Shown here: in pieces, positions 46,924 to 58,795 of the stretch | Position numbering within the stretch: the first letter of the stretch is position 1 | How the letters are laid out: every line of letters starts with the position of its first letter | Source of the DNA: Lineus longissimus | Taxonomy: Eukaryota > Nemertea > Pilidiophora > Heteronemertea > Lineidae | DNA length: 64,000 nucleotides | Direction of reading: 5' to 3' | Assembly (NCBI RefSeq): GCF_910592395.1 | Contig: NC_088323.1 | Location: 2,356,001-2,420,000 of the forward strand | Translations under genes and position numbers: made by a program | The notes under the pieces: generated by a model | Database searches by the model: none | Seen by the model: the letters and a program-made list of their open reading frames with translations, nothing else | What the model was told of the DNA's origin: nothing

Positions 46924-49900
46924 GAGACAGTCTATATCTCGGAGGAGACCCAAACGAACCGCCTCCACGAAGAAGCTTCGAAATGCCTAGATAGGATTCA
47001 CACAGAAGTCAATCCCTTCAACGGTAGGTGGTACAGGGAACTCAGTTTGGGCAAGTTGAAAATTGTGCCAGAGCCCAACCGACAAATTAATGTCCGGAAA
47101 CCTTCTATGTAAGGTGACGTGGTACAGTTATCAGTGCACACTGATGCACACACAGGCTATAATTGTACTGGGACTAACTCTTACCTTACCCGTAGACTTT
47201 TCGCAAATATCCCCGAAATCTCATTGTTTGACATCCTGATGACAAACTAAGGCGCGTTAGGTGTTCCCGGATGGCGCAAGTGATTAAAGTGCCGCAGGTC
47301 AGGAATTGTTTGCTCAGTGGTGCTCGGATCAAAGTGATTTTCTTGCTAATGGAAGAGATTGACCGTAAACAGTGTATATAAGTGGTCGGATGATGAGGCT
47401 GCTGCATCTGGCAGCCGTCTGCAGATACTCTGTTGATCTATATCAAGGACCAGTATGGGGTGGTGTTGGCGAGCCGTGTCGATCAGTAAAATGGTGGGAG
47501 CCGGGGGCCGGGATCTAATGTCTGATCTGATCTGTAACCTCTCATGATACATTAATGGAAGAGATTTCGGAAGTACGAATCCAGAAATTCGTAAACGTTT
47601 AGTATTCGCCTCCGCACACTCTCACGTCGAATCCGATTCATCTGTCTTTTCGTTAAGTCGGGTCATGTATACATCACATCGAAATTCCAGTGGGGACCCA
47701 CTTCATTAGCCCGTAATGAAATCATTCCCATTTCTTAAATTGTGTAAGTTGACATCGACCACAGGGACAGACACATGGCAACTAGTTATTGGTTCCAACA
47801 TTTCCAGGTAGGCCTATATTAGATTTGACATCTTAAGAACCCTCTTCCAATTCAGTCTTAAAAGTTACCAATAAATAACTCTATTTGGCTTACAATTCAC
47901 ACAGATGGAAGAGTTTGGATGGCAAATAGATGAAAACCTTTTACAATGTTTTTTTTATCTGAACAGAATAATTCGATTTCAAGACATCACCAACGTCAAT
48001 TTGAACTTGTTTTGAAGGCAATGAAGTAAGCTGTACGGCTATCAGCAAAATTCAAAATATTTCAGTCTTTTTCAGGATGCAGTAATGTGGTTATTTGTAT
48101 TTGCTAGATATAAGGAAACTTCAAAGCTATGCCAATTTTGCAATGACGTGCAAATAAGGTAGAATTCAGAGAGGAATGTCATGCATTCTGCCAAAGGTAT
48201 CACGCCGTTCTTTCAAAATTCGATATCAAATATTCAATAAAATATTGTATTTGCATTTTTTGAAAAAAAGGTTTGATTAATTTAGTAGGGAACACCATTA
48301 TCTATTTCAGATATATTTTGAGACAAAATTAAATCCTAGGTTAGAGTACAGGCATTTCTGTATAGTCGAAAACTGCAAACGAGTAAGTAGAGAGTTTCTA
48401 TTGAAATAAGGAACAAAAGGGTTCCGATATTTCGCAGGGTGCTCGAAGGTATCTCGCTGACGATTGACGCCGTTGATTGATGAACTATCTGGACGTGTCC
48501 CAAATCCTCGGCTGACTTTGAAAATCGGCACTTTTTAGTCTAATTCCTGTCCTCATCACATTTCCCTTTCTTTACTTGCAGGGACGGCTTGCAATGTAAC
48601 ATGGGATGGAGTGAGCTGCTGGGAGTACACACCGGCCGATAGTGCGGCCATACACAATTGTCCTGATTATGTCAATAAATTTAACCCAAGTGGTAAGCAG
48701 GAGCGTTTGAGGTTTTTCACAAGCCCTAAAACCTTACAGGTATGGCGGGGATAGTAGTCCTAGGGCTGATAGTCCGTGTAACAATAGCCCGCATTGCTAA
48801 ATGTTTTGGTTAGGGTTAGCGGTACAATAGATCATGCTGCTTAATTGGTCAAATACAATGCTACCGGACTATGACTCCAGGGGGACTATATCCGCTGTCA
48901 CACCGGGTTCTTCATTTCCCTAAAAAACCGCTAAGGGGCGCATTATATTACGACTCAAAATCCTTATTTTCAAGAGCGTGTGTCAAACTTCAAATCATAC
49001 TAATTGCTGTTGTATTATTTTGATATCTTCAGCTTTTGCCCGGCGGACATGCATGGAAGATGGAGAGTGGTTTGTCCATCCCAGATGGAACAGGTCTTGG
49101 ACAAACTACACCGAGTGCATTATGCCCACAGATACGTCAGATGAGAAATACCCCAACATATCAGATACCATGAAGGTACGCATAGACCATTAGATCCCTT
49201 AAACGTAGGCCTATTGATGATTCCAAGATAACCAGATTTTAGATTAGATTTTCAGCTTTTAACCCAGAAATCCTATTTTTGCGGTTTTAGATTCCAGGAG
49301 GACCAGCCTTGTTCAATTTATAATCAGCCACTGCTTCTTATTTTCTTTTTACATGCAATGATATCCTTACCTCAGGTCCCATCAAGCCCCAGAAGACGTG
49401 TCAGTTTACGAAATGTAATAAACCTAGATCAACGCTTGCGGCAACCTTAGTCAATACGTACTCTAGTCCAATTGATCAAAGACCATTTCTGAATATACAA
49501 GATACGGGAGACACTAGTACTAGTGTTATGCTTGGTCATTTGATGCCCGCCCATTCGCAATGTTCAGTTCGGATTGATCAAAGACCATTTCTGAATATAC
49601 AAGATACGGGAGACACTAGTACTAGTGTTATGCTTGGTCATTTGATGCCCGCCCATTCGCAATGTTCAGTTCGGATATTTTCATTGCAATCTTCTCATTT
49701 CAGAACCATTTAGGCCGAATTAAGTTGATGTACAATATTGGATACGGCGTGTCTTTGGTCTCACTCGTGACAGCGGTAATCATAATGTTGACGTTAAAGT
49801 AAGTTGGCAATTCCCTTTACCCATACAGGATAGCGGAACAATCCTCTTTCAAAGCACGACCGAATGAATGAATGAATGGATAATCGATTTGAATGATGCA

Positions 49901-52900
49901 ATAGATGTCAAGTTAAGAACCACCGCCATTTTCCCTTGGGATCCCATTCCAGCCAGAATAATCGAAAAATATGCGCAACCTTTGATGCAGTTATTGTGAT
50001 GCAGATAACGAAACAAGATTTTTGTTTCGACCATAAGCCAAACTGGCCAACTACTACATGTTTCAGAAAGTATTTGACAATTTTTGATCTCTAATACTAA
50101 TAGATCCTGGATGACAATAACATATCTATGTCATGCAACTCACATCCAATAAATCGTCGTCTGATAAAAGGAGACGTCGGTTAAGTGGAAGTTTTTAGTT
50201 GTCAGATATAAAGGATATAGGTGTATAAGAAATCGAAAGTGTCAACTTCATTTTGTAACTCATAGTACAAAAGGTCATTCTCACTGCCCATGCGGTAAAA
50301 GGAAATCAACTTTCAGAGGTAGTGGATTAGGTGACAGCATGCAGCAATCTAATATTCCCGGATACGGCTTCAGTAAGATTAACGTCGGGTTTGAAATGAT
50401 GACGACCATTTTTTATGTTGCCTGGTAGCAACTATTGATTAAGACTAGCCTTTGTTGATTCTTGCTGGTGGTGGTCACTGATGGTCAAGTATCCGATGTA
50501 CTTCTGGTAGTCATGACCATTGCGCGGCAAGAAATATCGAAAAGATACCCACTCAGAACATTCAGCGTTGCTTTGAAATAAGTCTAGGTTAAGCCTATCC
50601 CTGGAGAGGACTGACCATCGGTGAGTAACACATTGAAGACTTTGCTGCCGTGGTGACTCTCTCTGATTGTTCTCATTTTCCAGGCGTCTACGCTGCGCAC
50701 GCAACACAATCCACATCCATCTCTTCTGTTCGTTCATCTTACGTTCACTCATGTCCATACTTAAAGACAATCTATTGGTCGAGGGACTTGGATTCCCAAG
50801 TGACGTCACTTACACGTCAGATGGCGACATTTTGTTTCTCACACGAGGATCAGTAAGTATCAAGCAAATTCCACCTTCAGTCTTGTTAAGTGATGAAGCA
50901 ACCGAAATAACCGCCAACTTCGGGGTGTGCAGGCACATTCGTAACAATATTTGTGAGGTCAATCCTTTCAGAGTTTCATTCATAAGGTCAATCCTCTTTG
51001 TCTTTTATTGAGATCAAACATGTTAATCATAATCATTTTAGTCTTTTATTTCCTCATTGCTTTCAGCACTGGGAGTGCAAATTCTTCTTCACCCTGATAA
51101 ATTACTCCCTCACCGCCAACTATGCCTGGATCTTGGTGGAGGGCCTTTATCTTTATATGCTCCTCTATGTGACTGTCTTCTCAGAAAACACCAGCATCGT
51201 CTCCTTTGCTATTTTAGGTTGGGGTAAGTCATATATACATGTACTTAAATACGTCGTCCTTTTTATGACTTGTTTATCGGAGGTTGAGGTAAAGTAAGAT
51301 ATGTAATCCGACCAATCTTTAGCCTGGTTGATTTGGCAGAGATGGCTGAGGGAGTTCGCTGCCTCTATCAAATCAACCAACTATTACCGGGTAAGTACTT
51401 GATCTTCTTCCTATCATTTCTTTTGATAGATATGACAAAATTAAGGTCTCCTTTTCTTAGGTGTGCCGCTCATCTCCATCATTCCGTGGGTGGTCACCCG
51501 AGCTCTGTTGGACGATTCGCTCTGCTGGAATGTCCATCGGCACGTCCCAGGACTCTTCTGGATTCTTAAAGGACCAATTGTTCTTTCTGTCGTGGTGAGT
51601 CAGATGAAATATCTATGTAGGTCTCTTGTGTCTAACCACCGACCAAAGCATGGCGGCAAGGATGAACCTCATTTCTACCGTTGTCAGCAGTTTATTAGCC
51701 ATTTTCCTTGTACATCCCCTCAAATATGAGACTTTTTCTTTGCAAGGCTGTGATGTGCAACTTTCATAACCTCCGTAGCCCATACTCGGGCAGTCTAAGA
51801 TTGGGGTTGGAGCGGCGGTAGACGATGGTTCATTTTCACTTTTTAGGGGCCAGCATTGCGAGGAACCACGACTCTACTCAGGTTTCCCTAAGGACCGTTT
51901 TTATTTTTGATATTTGCAGATTAATTTCGTTTTCTTCGTGAGCATTCTACGGGTTCTGTTCAGCAAATTGGTGGCAATAAACGCACCGGAAGCGAGAAAA
52001 GTTAGATACAGGTCAGTCAAACCAGAATCTATTCTTCTTGTATAGTTAATGGTCGATCCCATCAAACTTCAGGGCATGACTCTGGTATGGAACAGGTATT
52101 GAGGGATGAAATATTGCCATGGCCTTTAAACGATTCCAAACCAGCCTCTTGTTATCAGAGGATCTGAATATTTTGCGTCTATCAACCCCTAGCTTATGCA
52201 TATAGTCCTCCTTTTATTCACCAGTGTGCCTAGTGTGGTTGTACCATTGTGGTGGCCTACAAAATAAATGATCGTACATTGTTCTAATTTCACCATGAAC
52301 CTAACTGGACAGAATCTCTCTCAAGGGATTTTGCCTTTTACGTGAACATGCAGTGATGCAGTGATATTTGGCATATTCCTTCAAGACTGCTTTTAAACCT
52401 CTGAATCCCCGTCCTTGCAAGAACCTTTTCAGACAGTTCCTCCTCTATTTTCAGGAAACTGGCTAAGAGTACCCTTGTCCTCATTCCACTGTTTGGGGTC
52501 CACTACATCTTGTTCATCGGCCTACCAGATGACGTAGACGAAACTGCCGAGATCGTCAAGTTGTACTACGAGATGTTCTTCAATTCGTTCCAGGTAAGAA
52601 CACCAGAGAGAATTATTCAGCTGACTTCTGTAGCCGGCTGGTGGTCTTTGTCTAACTTGTCCTTTTCATGACTACTTCGCCCTTTCTCTCTAGAGTCCTC
52701 GTTGGCGATATTTTCCGAAAGGCTCGCAAAGGTGGTGGGCAGGTAAAGATAGCATCTGTGGAAGGAGATCAGAATCCTGGTAAAAAGTGTCATACTCCAT
52801 GATACTTGATCTTTCATACTGTAGTCTGGAACGGTCTCATTGGCTTGATTTGTTAAACCTAAAAAAGTAAACCTTGGGGAAGGTAGGCTGAATAATGATA

Positions 52901-53913
52901 GCTCTCATGTGGACGTCCCCAGCCAGGCCAGTCTTTACTCTTCAGGTCAAAACGTTCATTTCCAGTGTGTTCATCCCACACATACAGGAGACGATGAACT
53001 CTACGATACTGTTCCTACATCTCCATCTACGTTTTCTTTCTAGGGGTTCTTCGTGGCGCTGTTGTTCTGTTTCCTGAACGGCGAGGTCCGGGGCGAGATC
53101 AGAAAGAAGTGGCAAAGACACAACCTCCAGCGATCGGGTCTGAGTACCACGAACTATACAGGTACCGCTTCCTATTTTCTACTCTCGAAGTCAGAGGCTT
53201 GATAGACACAGAGATCTATTGAAATGTAGTTTTACGAAAACATGAGTGTTTTTGAATTTTGATGAGAAACACAGATGGTAATACCATCTCATTCAGAAAA
53301 AATTGCAGCTTGGTCCTTTTGTGAAATCAACTGCGAGTTGGTAGAACGTTTGTTCAGGCTACAGGGTGTGATATATCCCTTGAGCTTGCGGCCTCCATAA
53401 CTGTTACTGGAACTCTGTAGATTAGCGGTATGACATCCTCTGCTTGAAATCAAACTCTGGTGAAAGCATGACCTGGTAGAAAAGTGTTGATCTTACTCTA
53501 AGGTCTTTGATACAGGATTTTAATGTGACGATGACAAATTTCCCCCCATTTCCTTTCCAGGATCAATGAAGATGAGCACGGTATCAACCTTCACCGGCCG
53601 GAACCGAAACTCCATCAACTCGTTGAGCTCCGAAGCAAAGCGCGAAACGCAACAACATAACGGCCACAGCCAATCACTGCTGAATACGAACAAAGTCAGC
53701 TGCATATCAAATGACGTCACGTGCCCAATTACCATATTGCAAGATCACGTGGTCGATGCAACCAATGAGGAGACGAATTTGATGCTTAGCGAGGATGCGC
53801 CGGATGTTTTGAATGTCTGCTCCTTCTCAGAGCCGAGTCCTTATGGGGAGACGACTGAGTGTATTTCGCCTTCTCGTGGACCTATCACAGCGCGGACTGC
53901 GAACTGGCGATAA
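46924..53913 (+). CDS. Class B1 (secretin-family) hormone/neuropeptide GPCR, PTH/calcitonin-receptor-like, 11 exons
   Basis: Exons: 46924-47023, 48582-48692, 49033-49175, 49704-49798, 50684-50852, 51067-51223, 51461-51594, 51920-52011, 52455-52593, 53044-53161, 53561-53913 (stop TAA). All junctions are GT-AG and the phases fit, giving 1611 bp (536 codons plus stop). Residues 21-99 form the hormone-binding domain with six Cys (21, 37, 46, 60, 77, 99) and [15 protein letters not shown] and WFVHP...[12 protein letters not shown]1 is in exon 4 and TM2 in exon 5. TM3 ([10 protein letters not shown]) and LGWG are in exon 6, CW and WILKGPI in exon 7, PLFGVHY (TM6) in exon 9, [19 protein letters not shown] (TM7) across exons 9 and 10. 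The last exon is a long polar cytoplasmic tail. Family members bind peptide hormones and usually signal through Gs/c[11 protein letters not shown] resembles calcitonin receptors, while VEGLYL is more PTH/secretin-like. The signal-peptide exon is missing. Confidence 0.95.
49471..49676 (+). repeat. Exact-looking tandem duplication (102-bp unit) in intron 3 of the class B receptor
   Basis: ATTGATCAAAGACC starts each copy (49471 and 49573) and TTCAGTTCGG ends each. I see no difference between copies. Each contains the 12-bp palindrome ACTAGTACTAGT. The second copy ends about 28 bp before the TM1 exon acceptor at 49704. Confidence 0.9.
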
Positions 53914-55523
53914 AAAGTTCGAGGAGATGAGACATTCTGGTGCTTTTGACTCAAAATGTTACTAGTAATTGTTTGTTTTCATATCGCACATCTGCATTGT
54001 CTGTACCGTTAGTGTTCCGTGGACTGCGAAGTCTGGCTTGTCAGGGATGAGGAGTCCACCACGAGCGACTAATTTGTTGTTTATTTAAAAGCGGTTGGTC
54101 TTTGCGGGCCGACACAAAGTCCAAGGTGGAGTCTCGATGTAACATATCATGCAGTTGGCGTTACAAGTAAAGTAACGTGACTAGTCCGAGGTCACAAAAA
54201 ACAAGTTGGTATTGGGTACCGAGCCACGACGTTCGGTGAAATAGAGCGAGTGACTGGCAAACGTACAATGTACTAAGATGGCTTCTCCGGGATGGTTCTG
54301 GTTATTGAGCAAAGTACAATTAAAAAGGGGGCTCCGAGAATATAAATTAGGGCTTTCAACCGTAGAGACTGATAGATAGACTAGCCCGTCTACGTTTCCC
54401 ATTCGTGTGCCAACATTTTTCGGTAGCAATTGCTTAAACCAGATATCTCATTCAATACAAGTAGACAAGCAAGATAAAAGTTGAGACTGTGAGAGAAAAA
54501 AAGACTACTTTTGCAGAATATTTTATTTGGATTATTCTAGACCGCGAGCAGAACGTGACAGAGCCGAGTTTACGGTATAAATAGCCAACCATTAATGATT
54601 TTAATCACAAATAATGTATTTCACTCTCTGTAGATATGCCTATACATTGTGATCATGATGTAGTTTATGTTGTTTGAAATCAATTGTGCCGTCCGTGAGC
54701 TGTTAACATATCAATGTTACGATGTATGTATATTTGAATTAATATATACAAATTCATAGTCCATTATTATTCAAAGCGCTAGTTGTACATGTAAGGTGAG
54801 TAGGGATCTCGCTGACACCATTAATTCAAAATGTCTGACGACACGGTTACAAGTGGCCAAAAGCATGAAAAGAGTGATGTCGAGTGTGCACGAAAATAAT
54901 ATCACTATACATGATATAACATGATAGAAAATCCCCTCTCTGGTTCATTCTTTGGTTACGTTCGAGGTGTTCTTCCATCAGGTTTTTGTGTCACATTACA
55001 ATGTACATGTACATGCAAAATCGACACTATAGAGATCTCCAGCGGTAAATTATTACCGGATTTAAAAAATGTATTCGTTGGGCGAGGCAGGATTTGCATA
55101 GGCACATGAGGGCCTCAACAATGTGAGATAATACCGGTGTGACTATTTTGGTTGTTTCTCATATTTCAGTGAAGCTGTGTTTTCGTATACAATAGACTGC
55201 TGAGAGATGACCTCTCAATAGAAAAGAGAGAAACTGTGCCAATCTGTATTTCAGCTATCAAAACAACGAGGGGAAACACTCAGAAACGATACACCGAAAC
55301 ATCCTAAAAATTAGATTTGGGCTCCATCTACCACATGTTTCTACATGGACCATGACGGATTATTAATCAACAGTATACATTTGTGCGTGAATATCATTTA
55401 AAATAAAGTTTATCAATTATGATTGTACATAAGTCCTTCTTGTGTTATTAATTCAAGAATTTCCGGAGAAGATATTTCATGGATAGTTACCCGGTAGAAC
55501 TTCAAGGAGCGACTCCTCTCCAT
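53914..55523. other. 3' UTR and downstream region of the class B receptor
   Basis: No ORF with a domain is seen. AATAAA at 55402-55407 on the plus strand could end a 1.5-kb 3' UTR. A reverse copy C of the GAGTGTTTCC repeat lies at 55255-55290. Confidence 0.4.
55255..55290 (-). repeat. Dispersed repeat containing GAGTGTTTCC, copy C (short, reverse)
   Basis: The minus strand reads TTTCTGAGTGTTTCCCCTCGTTGTTT, matching the core of copy B at 45625-45700. Flanks do not match further. Confidence 0.5.
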
Positions 55524-55600
55524 ACTGAACTTCCAGCAGTATTGCGGCCGTAGCCTCCGCCCATACGTTATCTGGAAGTCGAGCAATGTCAATACATTGA
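55524..55600 (-). pseudogene. Decayed coding-like fragment shared with 15366-15450
   Basis: The minus strand encodes CIDIARLPDNVWAEATA and continues ILLEVQYGEESLLEVLPGNYP before a stop codon (about 55487). The frame is open but closed upstream by a stop about 27 bp before the Cys. Without the 8-base insertion of the 15.4-kb copy, this may be nearer the original form. The family is not recognised. Confidence 0.45.
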
Positions 55601-56172
55601 GGGTCATGATGCCCCTTTCATGCCAGGATATCAAGCAAGGAAAAGTCAGTTATTCGTTCAACCAAAAACTGCCGTCCAAGTATAGGTGGCGTTGCATTTC
55701 TATTACACCAGAGGGTCGTATAGGTAGCACAGTCAAGTCCTTTCCCCACTATGAAATGTAGCTACATTCTCGGCCCCGGGATGAAGATGTTTCCTACACT
55801 AAGCCACTACTAAATAGACAGATATACAATGTAGATGTGCCAGGACACAGCACCAACCTTTAACTCCGATTACTTTTTCTACACACACTGATGTGCGTTC
55901 GTACCATGTTTAAATCATAGAATGAGATTCCCCATATACAATAGACCAACGAGAATCAAGTGGGAGAGTGGACACATAGCCGAACCATGGATCCGTCACA
56001 TCATGAAGATGCCAAATCGGTTGACCGTATCGGGTGGGGAATACATTTCCGGTACAATGGCTCTATTCGATCTATTTTGTGACTGGTGAACTCGAGGGGT
56101 GTAAAAGAAGTGCATGACATCCCTCACAATCAGTCCGAGAATACGTCGGGCCGATCGACCTGAAATGTCCCC

Positions 56173-56187
56173 TTCCCCCCCCCCCCC
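56173..56187 (+). repeat. Homopolymer C run
   Basis: An uninterrupted C tract of about 14-15 bases (TTCCCCCC...CAAAC) lies in the 3' flank of the minus-strand TRIM-like gene. Its exact length in an assembly is often unreliable. Confidence 0.7.
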
Positions 56188-56392
56188 AAACACACGCACA
56201 CTCATCAGCACGCATTGTCCAAGCGTCGTCAATGGTAATCATCGTTGCCAAGTCCAACTCAATTTACTGACACTGCCGTAGTTGGTTCATCGGTCACCTT
56301 TCAACAATGGAAACAAATTCGACATTGGACCGAAGACCGGGAGAGTAGTCAGCACGCTCAGCTGATTGGGCACCCTGGTCTGGCTCACGAAT

Positions 56393-58360
56393 CTACGATT
56401 CCTTGAACACCATGATCCTATTACCACGCGACCACACAATGTACTCGTCACTTACAGACACACGCGATTCCAGGTCTGTTCCACTTTGTGCCGAAAAAAT
56501 TTCTTTGCAACCAGCATACACCAGCTTATATGGTTGGTAGCCCTGTGCGAATCTAAACAAGTCGATAACTGTAGCAGTACAATTAAAACACACCGTGACT
56601 CCGGCAAACAAACTAGCTGATATGTCCCCGTAATTAAAGGTGTATTGTTTATTTACATCGACCAAAACTAACTTTTTGTCCTCCTTCTTATATACCTCAA
56701 TGGCACCCCCCTTCCCAATCAGGTAGATGAAGCTGGCACTGCAACTGATCCGTCTTGCTTCCTTGACACCATCTGCTTCTACAACCAAGTGTGTGAGCTC
56801 CACGGACCCGTCCTCGTTGAAGAGAGTGATGACCCTCTTCCGTCCATCACCGCTTAGAATGGCATACTGGTTAATGGGACTGATGTCAAATGAGAGTGGA
56901 CCACCGACAGCAAAATCTGTTGTCGTCCTGGTGTAGCCCTGCTCTGGATCGAAGATCCACACTGCACACGACCTTTCCTTTGCTCCGTCAGACAGTACAG
57001 CGATTTCGCCAGCAGGAGTTGCAACCATGTCGTAAAATGGGGGAACATGATCTGTGATGGTCCGTTGGAGTTCACCAGGAAACTTGAAAACATCGATTCC
57101 ATTTGAAGCCTCACCATGGAGGATTGGGTGAGCAACAGCGTAGAAGTCAATACCAAGGTTGGCAACACAGGGTATAAACTTGGCATCATTGTCAACTTCG
57201 AGTGTCTTTTCGCAGACCAATGCTGCATTCTCAAGATTACACTTTCTTTCCCTGACAGTCATATCTCCTATGCTGTAACTCTTATTGGTTGGCACAAAGC
57301 ACATAGGACTCTGAAACAAACTCCTGTAAGCTTCCCAGTAGCCATCCAAACAAGCCTCAATGTCGTCATCAATGCTGACCTCAGTGACCTGTCTTAGCAT
57401 CACCGACAACAGCCGCAAATCATCAGGGTGTGGGCCAGCTTCTGACAACAATTTCTGTGTTTTGGGAACAATTTTGTCTAACAGCGGCAACCCCGGCAAC
57501 TTATTCATCCACTCCAACACTTCCGTTACAGCCTTATATTTCGTAAGGACCTGTTCCTTCAGTGCATCTTTCTGTTGTATGATTTGTTCAATACTCCTTT
57601 CCGCGTGATTTTCAATCTCTTGAACAAGGATGTCCTTCTTTCTCGATACCTCAGACGCATTTAGCACCTTCAACTGCCCCTCACATTTCCTTGGGTTGGT
57701 CGATCGTTTTTCCTGCCCTTCTGTAACGTTCTTCAGGTCCTCAACAAGGGAGCGGAATGCATCTCCAATCGATTTGACGTCATGGTCGCCGTGATCAAAT
57801 AAGATACACAAATGACAGCAGGGCTTCGAACAGGTAGAGCAAAAGCTGGCAGGCTGTCTTTTGTGTTTCTTACAGACAGCCTCGGCCTTTCTCTTAAGAG
57901 ATTTGAGTGAGCTGACCACATGGCGTGAGGTGACTGGATTATTAGCATGTATCTTTGTACAGTCGACACAGAGGTACAAGTGTTCACACTCATCGCAAAG
58001 TGTTTCAGCAGGAACACTCGAACCCAAGGTAAAGCGGCAACTTTCACATTTATCAATTTTGTCCTTCAAACCCGCATCCTTTTTCATCGCTCGAACGCCT
58101 TGCCTTTCCTTACCCAAAACATCTTCTCTATCAACGTCATAGTCCATCAATCCATCTATCCCTTCCTCTGTCAATGTAGACTGGACATGGCACGTAGGGC
58201 ACGGAAAGCTCTCACTCGATGGTCCCTGCTTCTCAAGGTGCTTCGACAGACATCTACGGCAGAATACATGCTTGCACACAGGCACAACCTTTAAGGTGTC
58301 GTGTGTCTCCAAGCACACGAGGCACACTGGTTCACCACTGGATTCTTCGGATGCCATCAT
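56393..58360 (-). CDS. TRIM-like protein with RING, two B-boxes, coiled coil and C-terminal propeller-like domain (paralog 1)
   Basis: The 655-residue protein starts at ATG 58360 (followed at once by a second ATG). The frame continues upstream only through a splice acceptor, TTTGTCTTTGCAG at 58370, so the coding part is one exon starting at 58369. The RING finger has C13, C16, C29, H31, C34, C37, C54 and C57. A B-box1 starts CESC (about 105-150) and a B-box2 (CKKHKRQ...CSTCSKPCCHLC...DHGDHD) covers about 163-196. A coiled coil covers about 200-320. The C-terminal 280 residues are beta-rich repeats such as FYDMVATPAGEIAVLSDGA and YAILSGDGRKRVITLFNEDG, resembling NHL-type propellers as in TRIM2/56/71-like proteins. 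The expected role is as a RING E3 ubiquitin ligase, in invertebrates often part of large, possibly immune-related expansions; the substrate is unknown. It is paired head to head with 60216-62168. Confidence 0.95.
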   Translation of the reverse strand: MMASEESSGEPVCLVCLETHDTLKVVPVCKHVFCRRCLSKHLEKQGPSSESFPCPTCHVQSTLTEEGIDGLMDYDVDREDVLGKERQGVRAMKKDAGLKDKIDKCESCRFTLGSSVPAETLCDECEHLYLCVDCTKIHANNPVTSRHVVSSLKSLKRKAEAVCKKHKRQPASFCSTCSKPCCHLCILFDHGDHDVKSIGDAFRSLVEDLKNVTEGQEKRSTNPRKCEGQLKVLNASEVSRKKDILVQEIENHAERSIEQIIQQKDALKEQVLTKYKAVTEVLEWMNKLPGLPLLDKIVPKTQKLLSEAGPHPDDLRLLSVMLRQVTEVSIDDDIEACLDGYWEAYRSLFQSPMCFVPTNKSYSIGDMTVRERKCNLENAALVCEKTLEVDNDAKFIPCVANLGIDFYAVAHPILHGEASNGIDVFKFPGELQRTITDHVPPFYDMVATPAGEIAVLSDGAKERSCAVWIFDPEQGYTRTTTDFAVGGPLSFDISPINQYAILSGDGRKRVITLFNEDGSVELTHLVVEADGVKEARRISCSASFIYLIGKGGAIEVYKKEDKKLVLVDVNKQYTFNYGDISASLFAGVTVCFNCTATVIDLFRFAQGYQPYKLVYAGCKEIFSAQSGTDLESRVSVSDEYIVWSRGNRIMVFKES

Positions 58361-58369
58361 ATTTTCGTC

Positions 58370-58795
58370 CTGCAAAGACAAAAGTGTTAAAAAATCAGTT
58401 CAATGAAAATAAATTAAAAAGAGAGAGTTACATGTACATTTAGTACAATGACGTCCATGACACAAATGGTTGATGAGGCAGGGCTCTTTCAAACCAACGG
58501 CTTGAGCCATTTCAGGAGAATTCCTCAGAGTCAAGCTAACCGCGCACAGATCTTTGCCTCTGTGAAAAAAGCAATGTCAAATTAACTGCTTGTCGTGCTT
58601 TTTTGCTAATGATCACTGGGAATAGGAGGTACGAGTCTATTTATACTGCTATCAGTAACTGCTATGAAAATTACAGTCTAGAATCAGTCAGTGACGCATA
58701 GAACACGGTACATTAAATCTGTTGTGGTATGATAGGTCTGGAATATCTTAATTTCTTTTAATTAGCACTTGTTGCCTCATACTACATGTACTTAC
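58370..58795 (-). other. Predicted 5' UTR intron of the minus-strand TRIM-like gene
   Basis: On the minus strand a strong donor AGGAG|GTAAGTACAT (GT at 58795-58794) and the acceptor TTTGTCTTTGCAG at 58370 bound a 426-bp intron. The non-coding exon would end at 58796 and begin somewhere in 58.8-59.2 kb. The donor is inferred from consensus only. Confidence 0.45.

Noticed and set aside
52691-52741. Possible alternative exon between exons 9 and 10 of the class B receptor (CTCTAG acceptor, GTAAAG donor)
   Set aside because: In the required phase it encodes a Trp/Arg-rich segment, not a TM7, and would soon terminate. The 53044 exon gives a canonical TM7.
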